Below, piece by piece: positions 55,740 to 64,000 of a stretch of 64,000 nt of DNA. The DNA lies in NCBI RefSeq assembly GCF_002750975.1, contig NZ_PEJS01000001.1, forward strand, positions 3,472,001-3,536,000. The letters run 5' to 3'. Position numbers and translations under genes: made by a program. Numbering within the stretch: position 1 is the stretch's first letter; every line of letters starts with the position of its first letter. The DNA comes from Stenotrophomonas indicatrix. GTDB lineage: Bacteria; Pseudomonadota; Gammaproteobacteria; Xanthomonadales; Xanthomonadaceae. The notes beneath the pieces were generated by a model. It had not been told where the DNA came from and searched no databases. It worked only from the letters and a program-made list of their open reading frames with translations.

Positions 55740-57872
55740 TCATTCCGTCGCAGCACCGGCCGCGGGCGTTTCGATGCCCAGCTGCTGCAGCACGAATGCA
55801 TACGACTCGGACAGTTCGCGGTAACGCTGGAAGCGCCCGGACTTGCCGCCGTGGCCGGCTTCCATGTTGGTGCGGAACAGGATCGGGAAGGTGCTGGTGT
55901 TGTCATCACGCAGCTTGGCCACCCACTTGGCCGGTTCCCAGTACTGCACCTGCGAATCCCACAGGCCGGTACCCACGAACAGCGACGGATAGGCCTGCTT
56001 TTTCACGTTGTCGTAGGGCGAGTAGGACAGCATGTACTCGTAGTACGGCTTCTGCTCGGGGTTGCCCCACTCGTCGTACTCGTTGGTGGTCAGCGGGATG
56101 GTCGGGTCGAGCATGGTGGTGACCACGTCCACGAACGGCACCTGCGCCACCAGCACGCGGTAGTCCTGCGGCGCCTGGTTGGCGATGGCGCCCATCAGCA
56201 GGCCACCGGCGCTGCCACCGGACGCGGCGACACGGTCCTTCGCCGCCCAGCCCTGTGCCACCAGGCCACGGGTGACGTCGATGAAGTCGTTGAAGGTGTT
56301 CTGCTTGTGCAGCAGCTTGCCGTTCTCGTACCAGTCGCGACCCATTTCCTGGCCACCGCGGATGTGGGCGATGGCGTACACCACACCACGGTCGAGCAGG
56401 CTCACCGCCGTCTGGTTGAAGTAGGGGTCCATCGACATGCCGTAGCTGCCGTAGGCGTACTGGAACAGCGCGCCGGTGCCATCCTTCCTGTAGCCCTTGC
56501 GATAGACCAGCGACACCGGCACCTTCACCCCGTCGCGCGCGGTGATCCACACCCGGTCGGTCTCGTACTTCGAGGCGTCATAGCCGATCACCGGCTGCTG
56601 CTTGAGCTGGCGACGCTCGCCGGTGGCGGTGTTCAGTTCGTACACCGTGGTCGGCGTGGTCATCGAGGTGTACACGTAGCGCAGCCACGTGGTGTCAGCC
56701 TCGGTGTTGTCGCCCAGGCCCATCGAATAGGCCGGTTCGTCGGCCTTTACGTAGTCGTTGCGACCGTCCTTGAACAGCAGGCGGATGCGCTCCAGGCCTT
56801 CGGAACGTTCGGCGATGGCGGTGTAGGTATCGAACAGTTCGAAGCCTTCGATGAACACCGCATCGTCATGGGCGATCCAATCCTTCCACTGCGCACGCGA
56901 GGTGGCGTCGGTCGGTGCGGTCACCAGCTTGAAGTTCTTCGCGCCATCGTTGGTGCGGATCACCCAGCGGCCGTCATAGTGGTCGGCGTCGTACTCCACG
57001 TCGCGCTGGCGCGGGGCGAGCACGGTGAACGTGGTCGGGTCGCTGGCCGGCGCGTAGCGCTCTTCGGAGGACACGGTGCTGTGCACGCCGATGGTGATGA
57101 AGCGATCGTCGCGGGTGCGGCCGATGCCCATGTAGAAGCTGTCGTCCTTCTCTTCGTAGACGACGGTGTCGGCGCTGGCCGGGGTGCCCAGCACGTGCTT
57201 CTTCACCCGCACGGTCAGCAGGGTTTCCGGATCGTTCTCGACATACAGCACGGTGCGGTTGTCGTCGGCCCAGACCAGGTCGCCGGAGGTGCCGGTGATC
57301 GTATCCGGCAGCACCGCGCCGGTGCGCAGGTCCTTGAAGCGGATGACGTACTGGCGGCGGCCCACGTCATCGTCGGCCCAGGCCAGCAGCTGGTTGTCCT
57401 GGCTGACCTCCATCGAGCCGACGCTGAAATAGCCCTTGCCAGCAGCCATCGTGTTGACGTTGAGCAGGACCTCTTCCGGCGCGTCCATGCTGGCCTTGCG
57501 GCGCGCATGGATGGGATAGTCCTGGCCGGTCTCGTAGCGGCTGTAGTACCAGTAGCCGCGCTCGCGCGCCGGCACGCTGGCATCGTCCTGCTTGATGCGG
57601 CCGACGATCTCGCCGTACAGCGCATCCTCCAGCGGCTTCAGCGGTGCCAGCAGCTGGTCGGCGTAGGCGTTCTCGGCCTGCAGGTAGGCCAGCATGGCCT
57701 TGTCCTCGCGCTTGTCGTCGCGCAGCCAGTAATAGTCATCGTTGCGGGTCGCGCCGAACGGCGCCTTGACCACGTGCGGACGCTTCTCAACATCCGGCGG
57801 AACGGGCGGGGTGGCGGCGGTAGCGGTGCTGGTCATCAGGCTCGCAAGCAACAGGCAGAGAGTGGATTTCAT
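55740..57872 (-). CDS. ptrB: Exported oligopeptidase B (S9A)
   Basis: A 710-residue serine oligopeptidase. A signal peptide (ATG 57872, ending near ATA-A), a seven-bladed propeller (about 80-420), and the hydrolase domain with the catalytic Ser in ASGGSAGGLL, then Asp and His in the NMEAGHGGKSGR region. It cleaves short peptides after Arg/Lys. The signal peptide is unusual against cytosolic E. coli PtrB but common in Xanthomonadaceae. Confidence 0.9.
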   Translation of the reverse strand: MKSTLCLLLASLMTSTATAATPPVPPDVEKRPHVVKAPFGATRNDDYYWLRDDKREDKAMLAYLQAENAYADQLLAPLKPLEDALYGEIVGRIKQDDASVPARERGYWYYSRYETGQDYPIHARRKASMDAPEEVLLNVNTMAAGKGYFSVGSMEVSQDNQLLAWADDDVGRRQYVIRFKDLRTGAVLPDTITGTSGDLVWADDNRTVLYVENDPETLLTVRVKKHVLGTPASADTVVYEEKDDSFYMGIGRTRDDRFITIGVHSTVSSEERYAPASDPTTFTVLAPRQRDVEYDADHYDGRWVIRTNDGAKNFKLVTAPTDATSRAQWKDWIAHDDAVFIEGFELFDTYTAIAERSEGLERIRLLFKDGRNDYVKADEPAYSMGLGDNTEADTTWLRYVYTSMTTPTTVYELNTATGERRQLKQQPVIGYDASKYETDRVWITARDGVKVPVSLVYRKGYRKDGTGALFQYAYGSYGMSMDPYFNQTAVSLLDRGVVYAIAHIRGGQEMGRDWYENGKLLHKQNTFNDFIDVTRGLVAQGWAAKDRVAASGGSAGGLLMGAIANQAPQDYRVLVAQVPFVDVVTTMLDPTIPLTTNEYDEWGNPEQKPYYEYMLSYSPYDNVKKQAYPSLFVGTGLWDSQVQYWEPAKWVAKLRDDNTSTFPILFRTNMEAGHGGKSGRFQRYRELSESYAFVLQQLGIETPAAGAATE

Positions 57873-57975
57873 GAAATAAGGCTCCTTGATCGGCAATGCA
57901 ATGGCGTCCTTGTGCCTGAGTCTGGGTGGCAGGGGGGCTGCGGGCAACCCTGCGGATCGTCATGGACGCGCGGAG

Positions 57976-58049
57976 GTAGTGCCGGCCGCTGGCCGGCAAC
58001 GGCAGCAGACTGTTCATCCCGAGGTTGCCGGCCAGCGGCCGGCACTACC
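57976..58049. repeat. Inverted pair of GTAG REPs
   Basis: GTAGTGCCGGCCGCTGGCC and its inverse between the divergent oligopeptidase and aminotransferase genes, so REPs here lie in a shared promoter region. Confidence 0.85.
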
Positions 58050-58075
58050 GGGACACCCGGCGTACCATGTGGGGC

Positions 58076-59260
58076 ATGAGTACCCTGCCCCACACGCCGG
58101 GCTACAGCCGGCGCAGCCACGAAATCGCTCCCTTCCACGTGATGTCCCTGCTGGCCCGCGCACAGGCGCTGGAACAGGCCGGTCACGATGTGATCCATCT
58201 GGAGATCGGCGAACCGGACTTCACCACCGCCGAGCCGGTCGTGCGTGCCGGCCAGGCGGCGTTGGCCGCCGGCCACACCCGCTACACCGCCGCACGCGGC
58301 CTGCCCGCCCTGCGCCAGGCGATCAGCGGTTTCTATCGCAGTCATTACGGCCTGGATATCGACCCCGAACGCATCCTGGTCACGCCGGGCGGCTCCGGCG
58401 CGCTGCTGCTGGCCAGCAGCCTGCTGGTCGACCCCGGCCGCCACTGGCTGCTGGCCGATCCCGGTTATCCGTGCAACCGCCACTTCCTGCGGCTGGTGGA
58501 AGGCGGCGCGCAGCTGGTCCCGGTCGGCCCCGAAACGGCCTACCAGTTGACCCCTTCGCTGGTGCAGCAGCACTGGAACGCCGACAGCGTCGGCGCGCTG
58601 GTGGCGTCGCCGGCCAATCCCACCGGCACCGTGCTGTCAGCCGATGAACTGGCGGCCCTCTCGGCTTCACTGCATGCGCGCGGCGGCCACCTGGTGGTCG
58701 ACGAGATCTATCACGGCCTGACCTACGGCCTGGATGCAGCGAGCGTGCTGCAGGTCGATGACAGCGCGTTCGTGCTGAACAGTTTCTCCAAGTACTTCGG
58801 CATGACCGGCTGGCGACTGGGCTGGCTGGTGGCGCCACCGGCGGCGGTAACCGACCTGGAGAAGCTGGCGCAGAACCTGTACATCAGCGCTTCGAGCATC
58901 GCCCAGCACGCGGCCCTTGCCTGTTTCAGCGACGAGGCGATGGCGATCTTCGAGCAGCGCTGCCAGGCCTTCCAGCAGCGCCGCGACTTCCTGCTGCCAG
59001 CCCTGCGCGAGCTTGGCTTCCGCATCGAAGTGGAGCCGCAGGGGGCGTTCTACCTGTACGCCGACGTCAGTGCGTTCACCGATGACGCGCAGGCGTTCTG
59101 CGCGCACTTCCTGGAGACCGAGCATGTGGCGTTCACCCCGGGCCTGGATTTCGGCTTCCATCGATCGAACCAGCACGTACGCCTGGCCTATACCCAGGAA
59201 GTGCCGCGGCTGCAGGAAGCGGTGGAGCGTATCGCGCGCGGATTGAAACGATTCCGGTAG
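58076..59260 (+). CDS. Class I/II PLP-dependent aminotransferase
   Basis: A 394-residue fold-type I aminotransferase. GEPDFTT, TPGGSGAL, DPGYPCN, ASPANPTGT, VVDEIYHGL and the PLP Lys in NSFSKYFGMTGWRLG are all found. It resembles AlaA/AspC-like enzymes of broad substrate range; the amino acid is not determinable. ATG 58067 (MWG) is an alternative start. Confidence 0.9.
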   Translation: MSTLPHTPGYSRRSHEIAPFHVMSLLARAQALEQAGHDVIHLEIGEPDFTTAEPVVRAGQAALAAGHTRYTAARGLPALRQAISGFYRSHYGLDIDPERILVTPGGSGALLLASSLLVDPGRHWLLADPGYPCNRHFLRLVEGGAQLVPVGPETAYQLTPSLVQQHWNADSVGALVASPANPTGTVLSADELAALSASLHARGGHLVVDEIYHGLTYGLDAASVLQVDDSAFVLNSFSKYFGMTGWRLGWLVAPPAAVTDLEKLAQNLYISASSIAQHAALACFSDEAMAIFEQRCQAFQQRRDFLLPALRELGFRIEVEPQGAFYLYADVSAFTDDAQAFCAHFLETEHVAFTPGLDFGFHRSNQHVRLAYTQEVPRLQEAVERIARGLKRFR

Positions 59261-59331
59261 CGCCGGGCCGTGCCCGGCGGATTTTTGCCGCGCGACGCGG
59301 CAAAGGAGCCGCCGGGCATGGCCCGGCGCTA
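59257..59331. repeat. Inverted pair of GTAG REPs
   Basis: GTAGCGCCGGGCCGTGCCCG and GCCGGGCATGGCCCGGCGCTA, just past the aminotransferase stop. Confidence 0.85.
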
Positions 59332-59351
59332 TCGTTCAACGAATACCCAAC

Positions 59352-59381
59352 GAAAAACGCCGCCCGAGGGCGGCGTTTTTC
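59352..59381. terminator. Bidirectional terminator
   Basis: AAAAACGCCGCCC / GGGCGGCGTTTTT with a 2-nt loop, between the convergent aminotransferase and prolyl oligopeptidase genes. Confidence 0.9.
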
Positions 59382-59387
59382 ATTTCA

Positions 59388-61484
59388 TCATTTACCGCCC
59401 AACCGCTCCCACAGGAAGCTGTAGGCCAGTGCGGACATGTGCGCGGCCTGCGCGTTGTTGGCTGCACCGCCATGACCACCTTCGATGTTCTCGTAGTAGG
59501 TCACGTCCTTGCCGGCATCGATCATCTTCGCGGCCATCTTGCGGGCGTGGCCCGGATGCACGCGGTCATCGCGGGTGGAGGTGGTGAACAGCACCGGCGG
59601 GTAGCTCTTCTTCGCGTCGAACAGGTGGTACGGCGAGAAGGTCTTGATGAACTCCCAGTCGCTGGTGTCCGGGTTGCCGTACTCGGCCATCCACGAGGCG
59701 CCGGCCAGCAGGTGGCTGTAACGCTTCATGTCCAGCAGCGGAACCTGCACCACCACCGCACCGAACAGCTCCGGGTACTGGGTCAGCATGTTGCCGGTGA
59801 GCAGGCCACCGTTGCTGCCGCCCTGCACGCCCAGGTGCTTGGCAGAAGTGATCTTGCGGGTGACCAGGTCCCGGGCAACCGCGGCCATGTCTTCATAGGC
59901 CTTGTGACGGTTCTGCTTCAGCGCCGCCTGGTGCCAGCGCGGGCCGTACTCGCCACCACCACGGATGTTGGCGACCACGTACACGCCGCCCTTCTCCAGC
60001 CAGGCGCGGCCCATGCCGCCCGAGTACGACGGGGTCAGCGAAATCTCGAAACCACCGTAGCCGTACAGCAGGGTCGGGTTGGAACCGTCGAGCTTCATCG
60101 CCTTGTCGTGCACCACGAAGTACGGCACGCGGGTACCGTCCTTGCTGGTGGCGAAATGCTGCTCGATCACCTTGCCGTCGGCATCGAAGAACGCCGGCAT
60201 GGTCTTGAGCACTTCCGGTGCCTTGCCGATGTCGGCGATCGCCAGGGTGGTCGGGGTCAGGTAATCGGTGGCGGTCAGCCACACTGCATCACTGTCATTG
60301 CTGTCGACCGCACTGACGCCCAGAGTGCCGAAGGCCGGCGCGCCGACGAAATCGCTCTTCTGCCAGCCCTTGGCGGTCGGAGTCAGCACCGACAGGCGGT
60401 TCTTGACGTCGTCCAGCACGTTCAGCACCAGGTGGTTCTTGGTCCACGAGGCACTGGCCAGCGAGGTGGTCGCGGTCGGGGTGAACAGCACCTCGAAGTC
60501 ACGCTTGCCGGCCAGGAAATCATCCAGCTTGGTCACCAGCAGTGCGCCGGAGGCGTAGGTCTTGCCACCCACGGTCCACGGGTCGCGCAGTTCCAGGGTC
60601 AGCCACTGCTTGTGCAGGCCCTTCTCGGCCGAGTTCGGCGCATCGATCCTGGTCAGCTTGCCATCGTCGCCGCGCAGGTAGATCTCGTTGTTGTAGAAGG
60701 CCAGCGTACGGCTGACCAGGTTGCGCTCGAAGCCCGGGGTGTCATCGTGCATCGCCGCGATGTACATGTCTTCCGGCTTGCCTTCGTAGACCAGGCTGGC
60801 GGCGGACATCGGCGTGCCACGCTTCCACAGCTTGGCCACGCGCGGGTAACCGGAGGTGGTCATCGAGCCGCTGCCGAAATCGGTGTAGACGAACACGGTG
60901 TCGCGGTCGATCCAGCTCAGGCCGCCCTTCGATTCGGGACGGAAGAAGCCGTCCTTGATCCAGCTCTTGCTGGCCAGGTCGAACTCGCGGGTGACATCGG
61001 CGTCGGCACCGCCGCGCGACAGCGCGATCAGGCAGCGGCTGTAATCCGGACGCAGGCAGTCGGCGCCGTGCCAGACCCAGTTCTCGTTCTCGGCCTTGTT
61101 CAGCGCATCCAGGTCGAGCACGGTTTCCCAGGTCGGCGAGGCCTTGCGGTACTCGGCCAGGGTGGTGCGACGCCACAGGCCGCGCTCGTGCTGCTTGTCC
61201 TTCCAGAAGTTGTAGTAGTAATCGCCGATCTTCTGCACGCCGGGAATCTTGGCGTCCGAGTCGAGCACCTCGCGGATGCTGCTCTCCATCTGCTTGAAGG
61301 CCGGGGTCTGCGCCAGGCGCGCCTCGGACTTGGCGTTCTGTTCCTTGACCCAGGACAACGGCTTGTCGCCGGTGACGTCCTCCAGCCAGGCGTAACGGTC
61401 GGTGTCTTCAGCGGCCACGGCGGTACCCACCGAGGCAGCGGTCATCATGCCGGCCAGCAGGCAGGCGGAAGCGAATCGTGACAT
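59388..61484 (-). CDS. Exported prolyl oligopeptidase (S9A)
   Basis: A 698-residue secreted S9A peptidase. Signal peptide ending near AVA-AED; propeller about 75-420; hydrolase domain with the catalytic Ser in VQGGSNGGLL, Asp in TSTRDDRVHP and His in ENIEGGHGGA. It cleaves peptides after Pro. Second S9 peptidase within 6 kb. Confidence 0.92.
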   Translation of the reverse strand: MSRFASACLLAGMMTAASVGTAVAAEDTDRYAWLEDVTGDKPLSWVKEQNAKSEARLAQTPAFKQMESSIREVLDSDAKIPGVQKIGDYYYNFWKDKQHERGLWRRTTLAEYRKASPTWETVLDLDALNKAENENWVWHGADCLRPDYSRCLIALSRGGADADVTREFDLASKSWIKDGFFRPESKGGLSWIDRDTVFVYTDFGSGSMTTSGYPRVAKLWKRGTPMSAASLVYEGKPEDMYIAAMHDDTPGFERNLVSRTLAFYNNEIYLRGDDGKLTRIDAPNSAEKGLHKQWLTLELRDPWTVGGKTYASGALLVTKLDDFLAGKRDFEVLFTPTATTSLASASWTKNHLVLNVLDDVKNRLSVLTPTAKGWQKSDFVGAPAFGTLGVSAVDSNDSDAVWLTATDYLTPTTLAIADIGKAPEVLKTMPAFFDADGKVIEQHFATSKDGTRVPYFVVHDKAMKLDGSNPTLLYGYGGFEISLTPSYSGGMGRAWLEKGGVYVVANIRGGGEYGPRWHQAALKQNRHKAYEDMAAVARDLVTRKITSAKHLGVQGGSNGGLLTGNMLTQYPELFGAVVVQVPLLDMKRYSHLLAGASWMAEYGNPDTSDWEFIKTFSPYHLFDAKKSYPPVLFTTSTRDDRVHPGHARKMAAKMIDAGKDVTYYENIEGGHGGAANNAQAAHMSALAYSFLWERLGGK

Positions 61485-61553
61485 TGCAGCTCCAGGCAGT
61501 CATTAGCCGTGGAACGCTAGCATGGATCACCGGGGCCGCCCCCGTGTCGAAGG

Positions 61554-61871
61554 TCAGGCCGTGGCGGTGTGCGCCTTGCGCGTACGTGTGGGGGAGCGCC
61601 GCCGGGCCTGCCCATGGTCGCGTCGCAGCGCGCGGAGCGCGGCCAGCGTCGGCAACGGGCAGCGCAGCAGTGCCCACCAGGCCGCCAACGGCATGCCGAC
61701 CAGCCACAGCGGCAACCAGCCCAGCCAGGCACTGCTGCCGCGCGCGGCCGGCCACACCAGCACCACGGCCAGGCCAGCGAGGGCGAGCTGCGGCACCACC
61801 CGCAACAGGCGCGGATCGGCGCGTTCGCTGACGCGTTCAGTTGGCGGGCGGTGGCGGGGACGTGTGCGCAT
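61554..61871 (-). CDS. Small membrane protein of unknown function
   Basis: A 105-residue protein with an Arg-rich N-terminus, two TM helices (about 28-44 and 50-66) and an Arg-rich C-terminus. GGAGAA lies 5 bp upstream. Its ATG overlaps, on opposite strands, the ATG of the lipoprotein gene at 61870. No family recognised. Confidence 0.6.
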   Translation of the reverse strand: MRTRPRHRPPTERVSERADPRLLRVVPQLALAGLAVVLVWPAARGSSAWLGWLPLWLVGMPLAAWWALLRCPLPTLAALRALRRDHGQARRRSPTRTRKAHTATA

Positions 61872-62001
61872 GCGGATTCTCCGGTGGTCGATGGCGGTCA
61901 GCTTGGCTGCGGGGCTTCTCACCGGCTGCGACACCATTGACGGATGGCGTGCACACAGTGACCATGCGCGGGCAAGCCCACTGGAGCCCGCTCCCGCATG
62001 A
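61870..62001 (+). CDS. Very short lipoprotein upstream of the lipocalin gene
   Basis: A 43-residue protein with lipobox LLTGC (Cys20 from ATG 61870) and a short mature part. Its stop overlaps the lipocalin start as ATGA, suggesting translational coupling. ATG 61891 is an alternative start but removes the Arg residues of the signal. The ribosome site is weak, and the start lies over the start of the minus-strand gene, so the call is tentative. Confidence 0.5.
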   Translation: MRILRWSMAVSLAAGLLTGCDTIDGWRAHSDHARASPLEPAPA

Positions 62002-62597
62002 CCTCGATCCGCCCGCTCTGCGCTGTGTTGCTGGCCCTGTCCCTGGGCGGTCCGGCAGTGGCTGCCAATTCTCCACCGTCGTCCCGCAACAGCGCCGCGG
62101 AAGCCTCTGCAGATGGGGCGATCGACCTGCAGCGCTTCATGGGGACCTGGTACGTGATCGGCCGCGTGCCGAACTTCATCGAGCGCGGCCACGTCGCCAG
62201 CGTCAACCAGTACGAGCTGCGCGAGGACCACAAGGTCGCCATCACCTATCGCTACCGCGATGGTTTCGGTGAACCGCTGCAGGAAATCCGTGCGCGCGCC
62301 AGCGTCGATCCCGACAGTGGCAACCACGGCTGGCGCACCTGGTTCTACCGGGTCGTGCCGACCCATTCGCGGGTACTGGAAGTAGCGCCGGACTATTCCT
62401 GGGCGCTGATCGGCTACCCGGGCCGCGAGATGGCCTGGATCTTCGCCCGCACGCCTGACATGGACAAGGCCCTGTACAAGGACCTGGCCGAACGCCTGCG
62501 CGACGAGTACGGGGTCAACACCGACAAGCTCAAGCGCGTGCCGCAGCACGCCGAGCAGGTGGGCAAGCTGGGCTACGAAGTACCGAACGTGCGTTGA
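61998..62597 (+). CDS. Lipocalin family protein (Blc-like)
   Basis: A 199-residue exported lipocalin. Signal peptide ending near AVA-AN; lipocalin signature GTWYVIGRVPNF (about 49-60) and the third conserved motif VLEVAPDYSWALIG region. It lacks a lipobox, unlike E. coli Blc, so it would be soluble in the periplasm. Role likely in lipid or hydrophobic-molecule binding. Confidence 0.88.
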   Translation: MTSIRPLCAVLLALSLGGPAVAANSPPSSRNSAAEASADGAIDLQRFMGTWYVIGRVPNFIERGHVASVNQYELREDHKVAITYRYRDGFGEPLQEIRARASVDPDSGNHGWRTWFYRVVPTHSRVLEVAPDYSWALIGYPGREMAWIFARTPDMDKALYKDLAERLRDEYGVNTDKLKRVPQHAEQVGKLGYEVPNVR

Positions 62598-62605
62598 CTG
62601 CACAC

Positions 62606-62787
62606 GGTGGTAGTGCCGGCCGCTGGCCGGCAACTGCAGGGTGCTTCCCGCGTTCATGAAGTTGCCGGCCAGCGGCCGGCACTACCAGACATGAAGTTGC
62701 CGGCCAGCGGCCGGCACTACCAGGCATGAAGTTGCCGGCCAGCGGCCGGCACTACCCTGAACGATGCCGGGCACCGCCCGGCATTCT
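62606..62787. repeat. REP array after the lipocalin gene
   Basis: Four GCCGGCC-type REPs; three in direct array spaced about 36 bp (ATGAAGTTGCCGGCC...), plus a shorter GCCGGGCACCGCCCGGC hairpin next to the metI stop. Confidence 0.88.
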
Positions 62788-62788
62788 G

Positions 62789-63478
62789 TTATCTGCGGCT
62801 GTAATGCGCGACCAGGCGGTCACCCAGCATCTGCAGCAGCTGCACCAGCACCAGCAAAAGGACCACCGTGACCAGCGCCACGTCGGTGTGCGAGCGCTGG
62901 TAGCCGTCGCGGAAGGCCAGGTCGCCCAAGCCACCGGAACCGATCGCACCGCCCATCGCGGTGAAGCCGATCAGGGCCACGGTGGTCACCGTGGCACCGG
63001 CAATCAGGCCCGGCCGTGCTTCGGGCAGCAGCACGCGGGTGACCAGCTGCCAGGTGGTAGCACCCATTGCCTGGGTCGCCTCGATAACCCCGCGGTCCAC
63101 TTCACGCAGCGCGGTTTCCACCAGCCGCGCATAGAACGGCGCAGCGCCGATGACCAGCGGCACGATCGCGCCACCTACGCCCAGCGAGGTGCCCATCATG
63201 AACAGGGTCACCGGGATCAGCACGATCATCAGGATGATGAAGGGCACCGAGCGCAGCAGGTTCACCACCAGCGCCAGCACGCCGTAGGCAACCGGCCGGC
63301 GTTTCAGCTGTGGCGCACCGAACAGGTACAGCAGCACGCCCAGAGGCAGGCCGATGGCCAGGGTCAGCGGCAGCGAACCGGCCAGCATCAGCAGGGTGTC
63401 GATGGTGGCCTGACCGATGTCGGCCCACTTGCCTGCATCCAGGTGACGGAAGAAGCCGCCGGCGGTGGCGATGATCAT
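62789..63478 (-). CDS. metI: D-methionine ABC transporter permease MetI
   Basis: A 229-residue permease with five TM helices and the EAA loop [25 protein letters not shown]. It overlaps metN by 4 bp. No metQ follows on this strand. Confidence 0.94.
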   Translation of the reverse strand: MIIATAGGFFRHLDAGKWADIGQATIDTLLMLAGSLPLTLAIGLPLGVLLYLFGAPQLKRRPVAYGVLALVVNLLRSVPFIILMIVLIPVTLFMMGTSLGVGGAIVPLVIGAAPFYARLVETALREVDRGVIEATQAMGATTWQLVTRVLLPEARPGLIAGATVTTVALIGFTAMGGAIGSGGLGDLAFRDGYQRSHTDVALVTVVLLLVLVQLLQMLGDRLVAHYSRR

Positions 63479-64000
63479 CGACGCAGTTCCTCAACATGCA
63501 CGCCGGCAGCCACGAATGCGGCCTGCGCGGCGGACTGGTCACCGCCCACCAGGGCGACGATCAGCTGGCCATACGGGGTGTCCTTGATCCGGTCGATACG
63601 CCCGGACAGGATGTTGTAGTCGACCCCGGTCTGCCGCGCGACGCTGCCGAGCAGGGGTTCGTAGGTGTCGGCGCCAAGGAAGGTCAGGCGCACGACACGG
63701 CCACCGACCGCGTCGAAATCGCGGTGCAGGGTGCCCTCGTCCACCTGCTCCGATTCGCTGACGAAACGGCGGGTGGTCGGGTGCTGCGGGTGCAGGAACA
63801 CCTTCGTTACCGGGCCGGTCTCGACCAGCTGGCCGGCATCAAGCACGGCCACGCGGTCGCAGACGCGACGGATCACGTCCATCTCGTGGGTGATCAGCAC
63901 GATGGTCAGGCCCAGTTCGCGGTTGATCTTCGACAGCAGCGCCAGCACCGACGCGGTGGTCTGCGGATCGAGCGCGCTGGTAGCCTCATCGCACAGCAGG
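63475..64000 (-). CDS. metN: D-methionine ABC transporter ATPase MetN (partial)
   Basis: Only the C-terminal 175 or so codons lie in the window; the gene runs past 64000. Visible: Walker [13 protein letters not shown], the H-loop ITHEMDV and the C-terminal NIL regulatory domain ([28 protein letters not shown]). The N-terminal Walker A is outside. Confidence 0.92.
   Translation of the reverse strand, partial: LLCDEATSALDPQTTASVLALLSKINRELGLTIVLITHEMDVIRRVCDRVAVLDAGQLVETGPVTKVFLHPQHPTTRRFVSESEQVDEGTLHRDFDAVGGRVVRLTFLGADTYEPLLGSVARQTGVDYNILSGRIDRIKDTPYGQLIVALVGGDQSAAQAAFVAAGVHVEELRR

Overview
The window is high-GC gammaproteobacterial chromosome, almost certainly from the Stenotrophomonas maltophilia complex. 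Three things point there: a complete smeT/smeDEF efflux locus (divergent TetR repressor, lipoprotein adaptor, RND pump, outer-membrane factor); GTAG-headed REP palindromes (SMAG type) at most operon borders; and Xanthomonadaceae-like versions of hslV, folK, lipB and dapF. No tRNA, rRNA, CRISPR array, prophage or insertion sequence was seen. The only transposase-like gene is a REP-associated HUH enzyme (RAYT).

Layout. 0-8 kb: a REP array, vanZ-midA, pteridine reductase, folK, an orphan Anbu-type proteasome homologue, and a three-gene sensor kinase / response regulator / hybrid kinase operon. 8-15 kb: BON protein, Gfo/Idh oxidoreductase, short-form 6-phosphogluconate dehydrogenase, two exported proteins of unknown role, and the periplasmic protease Prc. 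15-32 kb: a long cell-envelope block. Read in its transcription direction (minus strand) it runs mreB-mreC-mreD-mrdA-rodA, a geneless segment with an inserted plus-strand gene, a second rodA, mltB-rlpA-dacC, then ybeD-lipB-lipA. An LpxR-like lipid A deacylase sits on the opposite strand. 32-41 kb: PfkB kinase, alkaline-phosphatase-fold membrane transferase, HAD phosphatase, two lipoproteins (one an M1 aminopeptidase), ubiE, and a yeast-type cytosine deaminase. 41-43 kb: small unknown proteins and the RAYT gene between REP repeats. 43-50 kb: smeFED and smeT. 50-55 kb: hslVU, a DUF3079 protein, and lptM-dapF-DUF484-xerC. 55-64 kb: YbaN, oligopeptidase B, aminotransferase, prolyl oligopeptidase, lipoprotein/lipocalin pair, and metI plus partial metN.

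Two non-coding structures stand out. First, four copies of a hairpin repeat (about 9.9, 23.4, 23.7 and 25.9 kb) have a conserved 52-nt core but copy-specific arms of 25-26 nt. The arms still pair perfectly, or with one G-U, so they covary. Three copies cluster at the 3' ends of the two rodA paralogues. Second, the roughly 290 nt before a small unknown plus-strand gene at 25354 fold into a compact three-way junction followed by three hairpins. Two ATTGGAG copies there compete for one CTCCAAT, which suggests a switching leader or structured RNA. REP-derived sequence has also been captured in frame in the 3' part of mreC.
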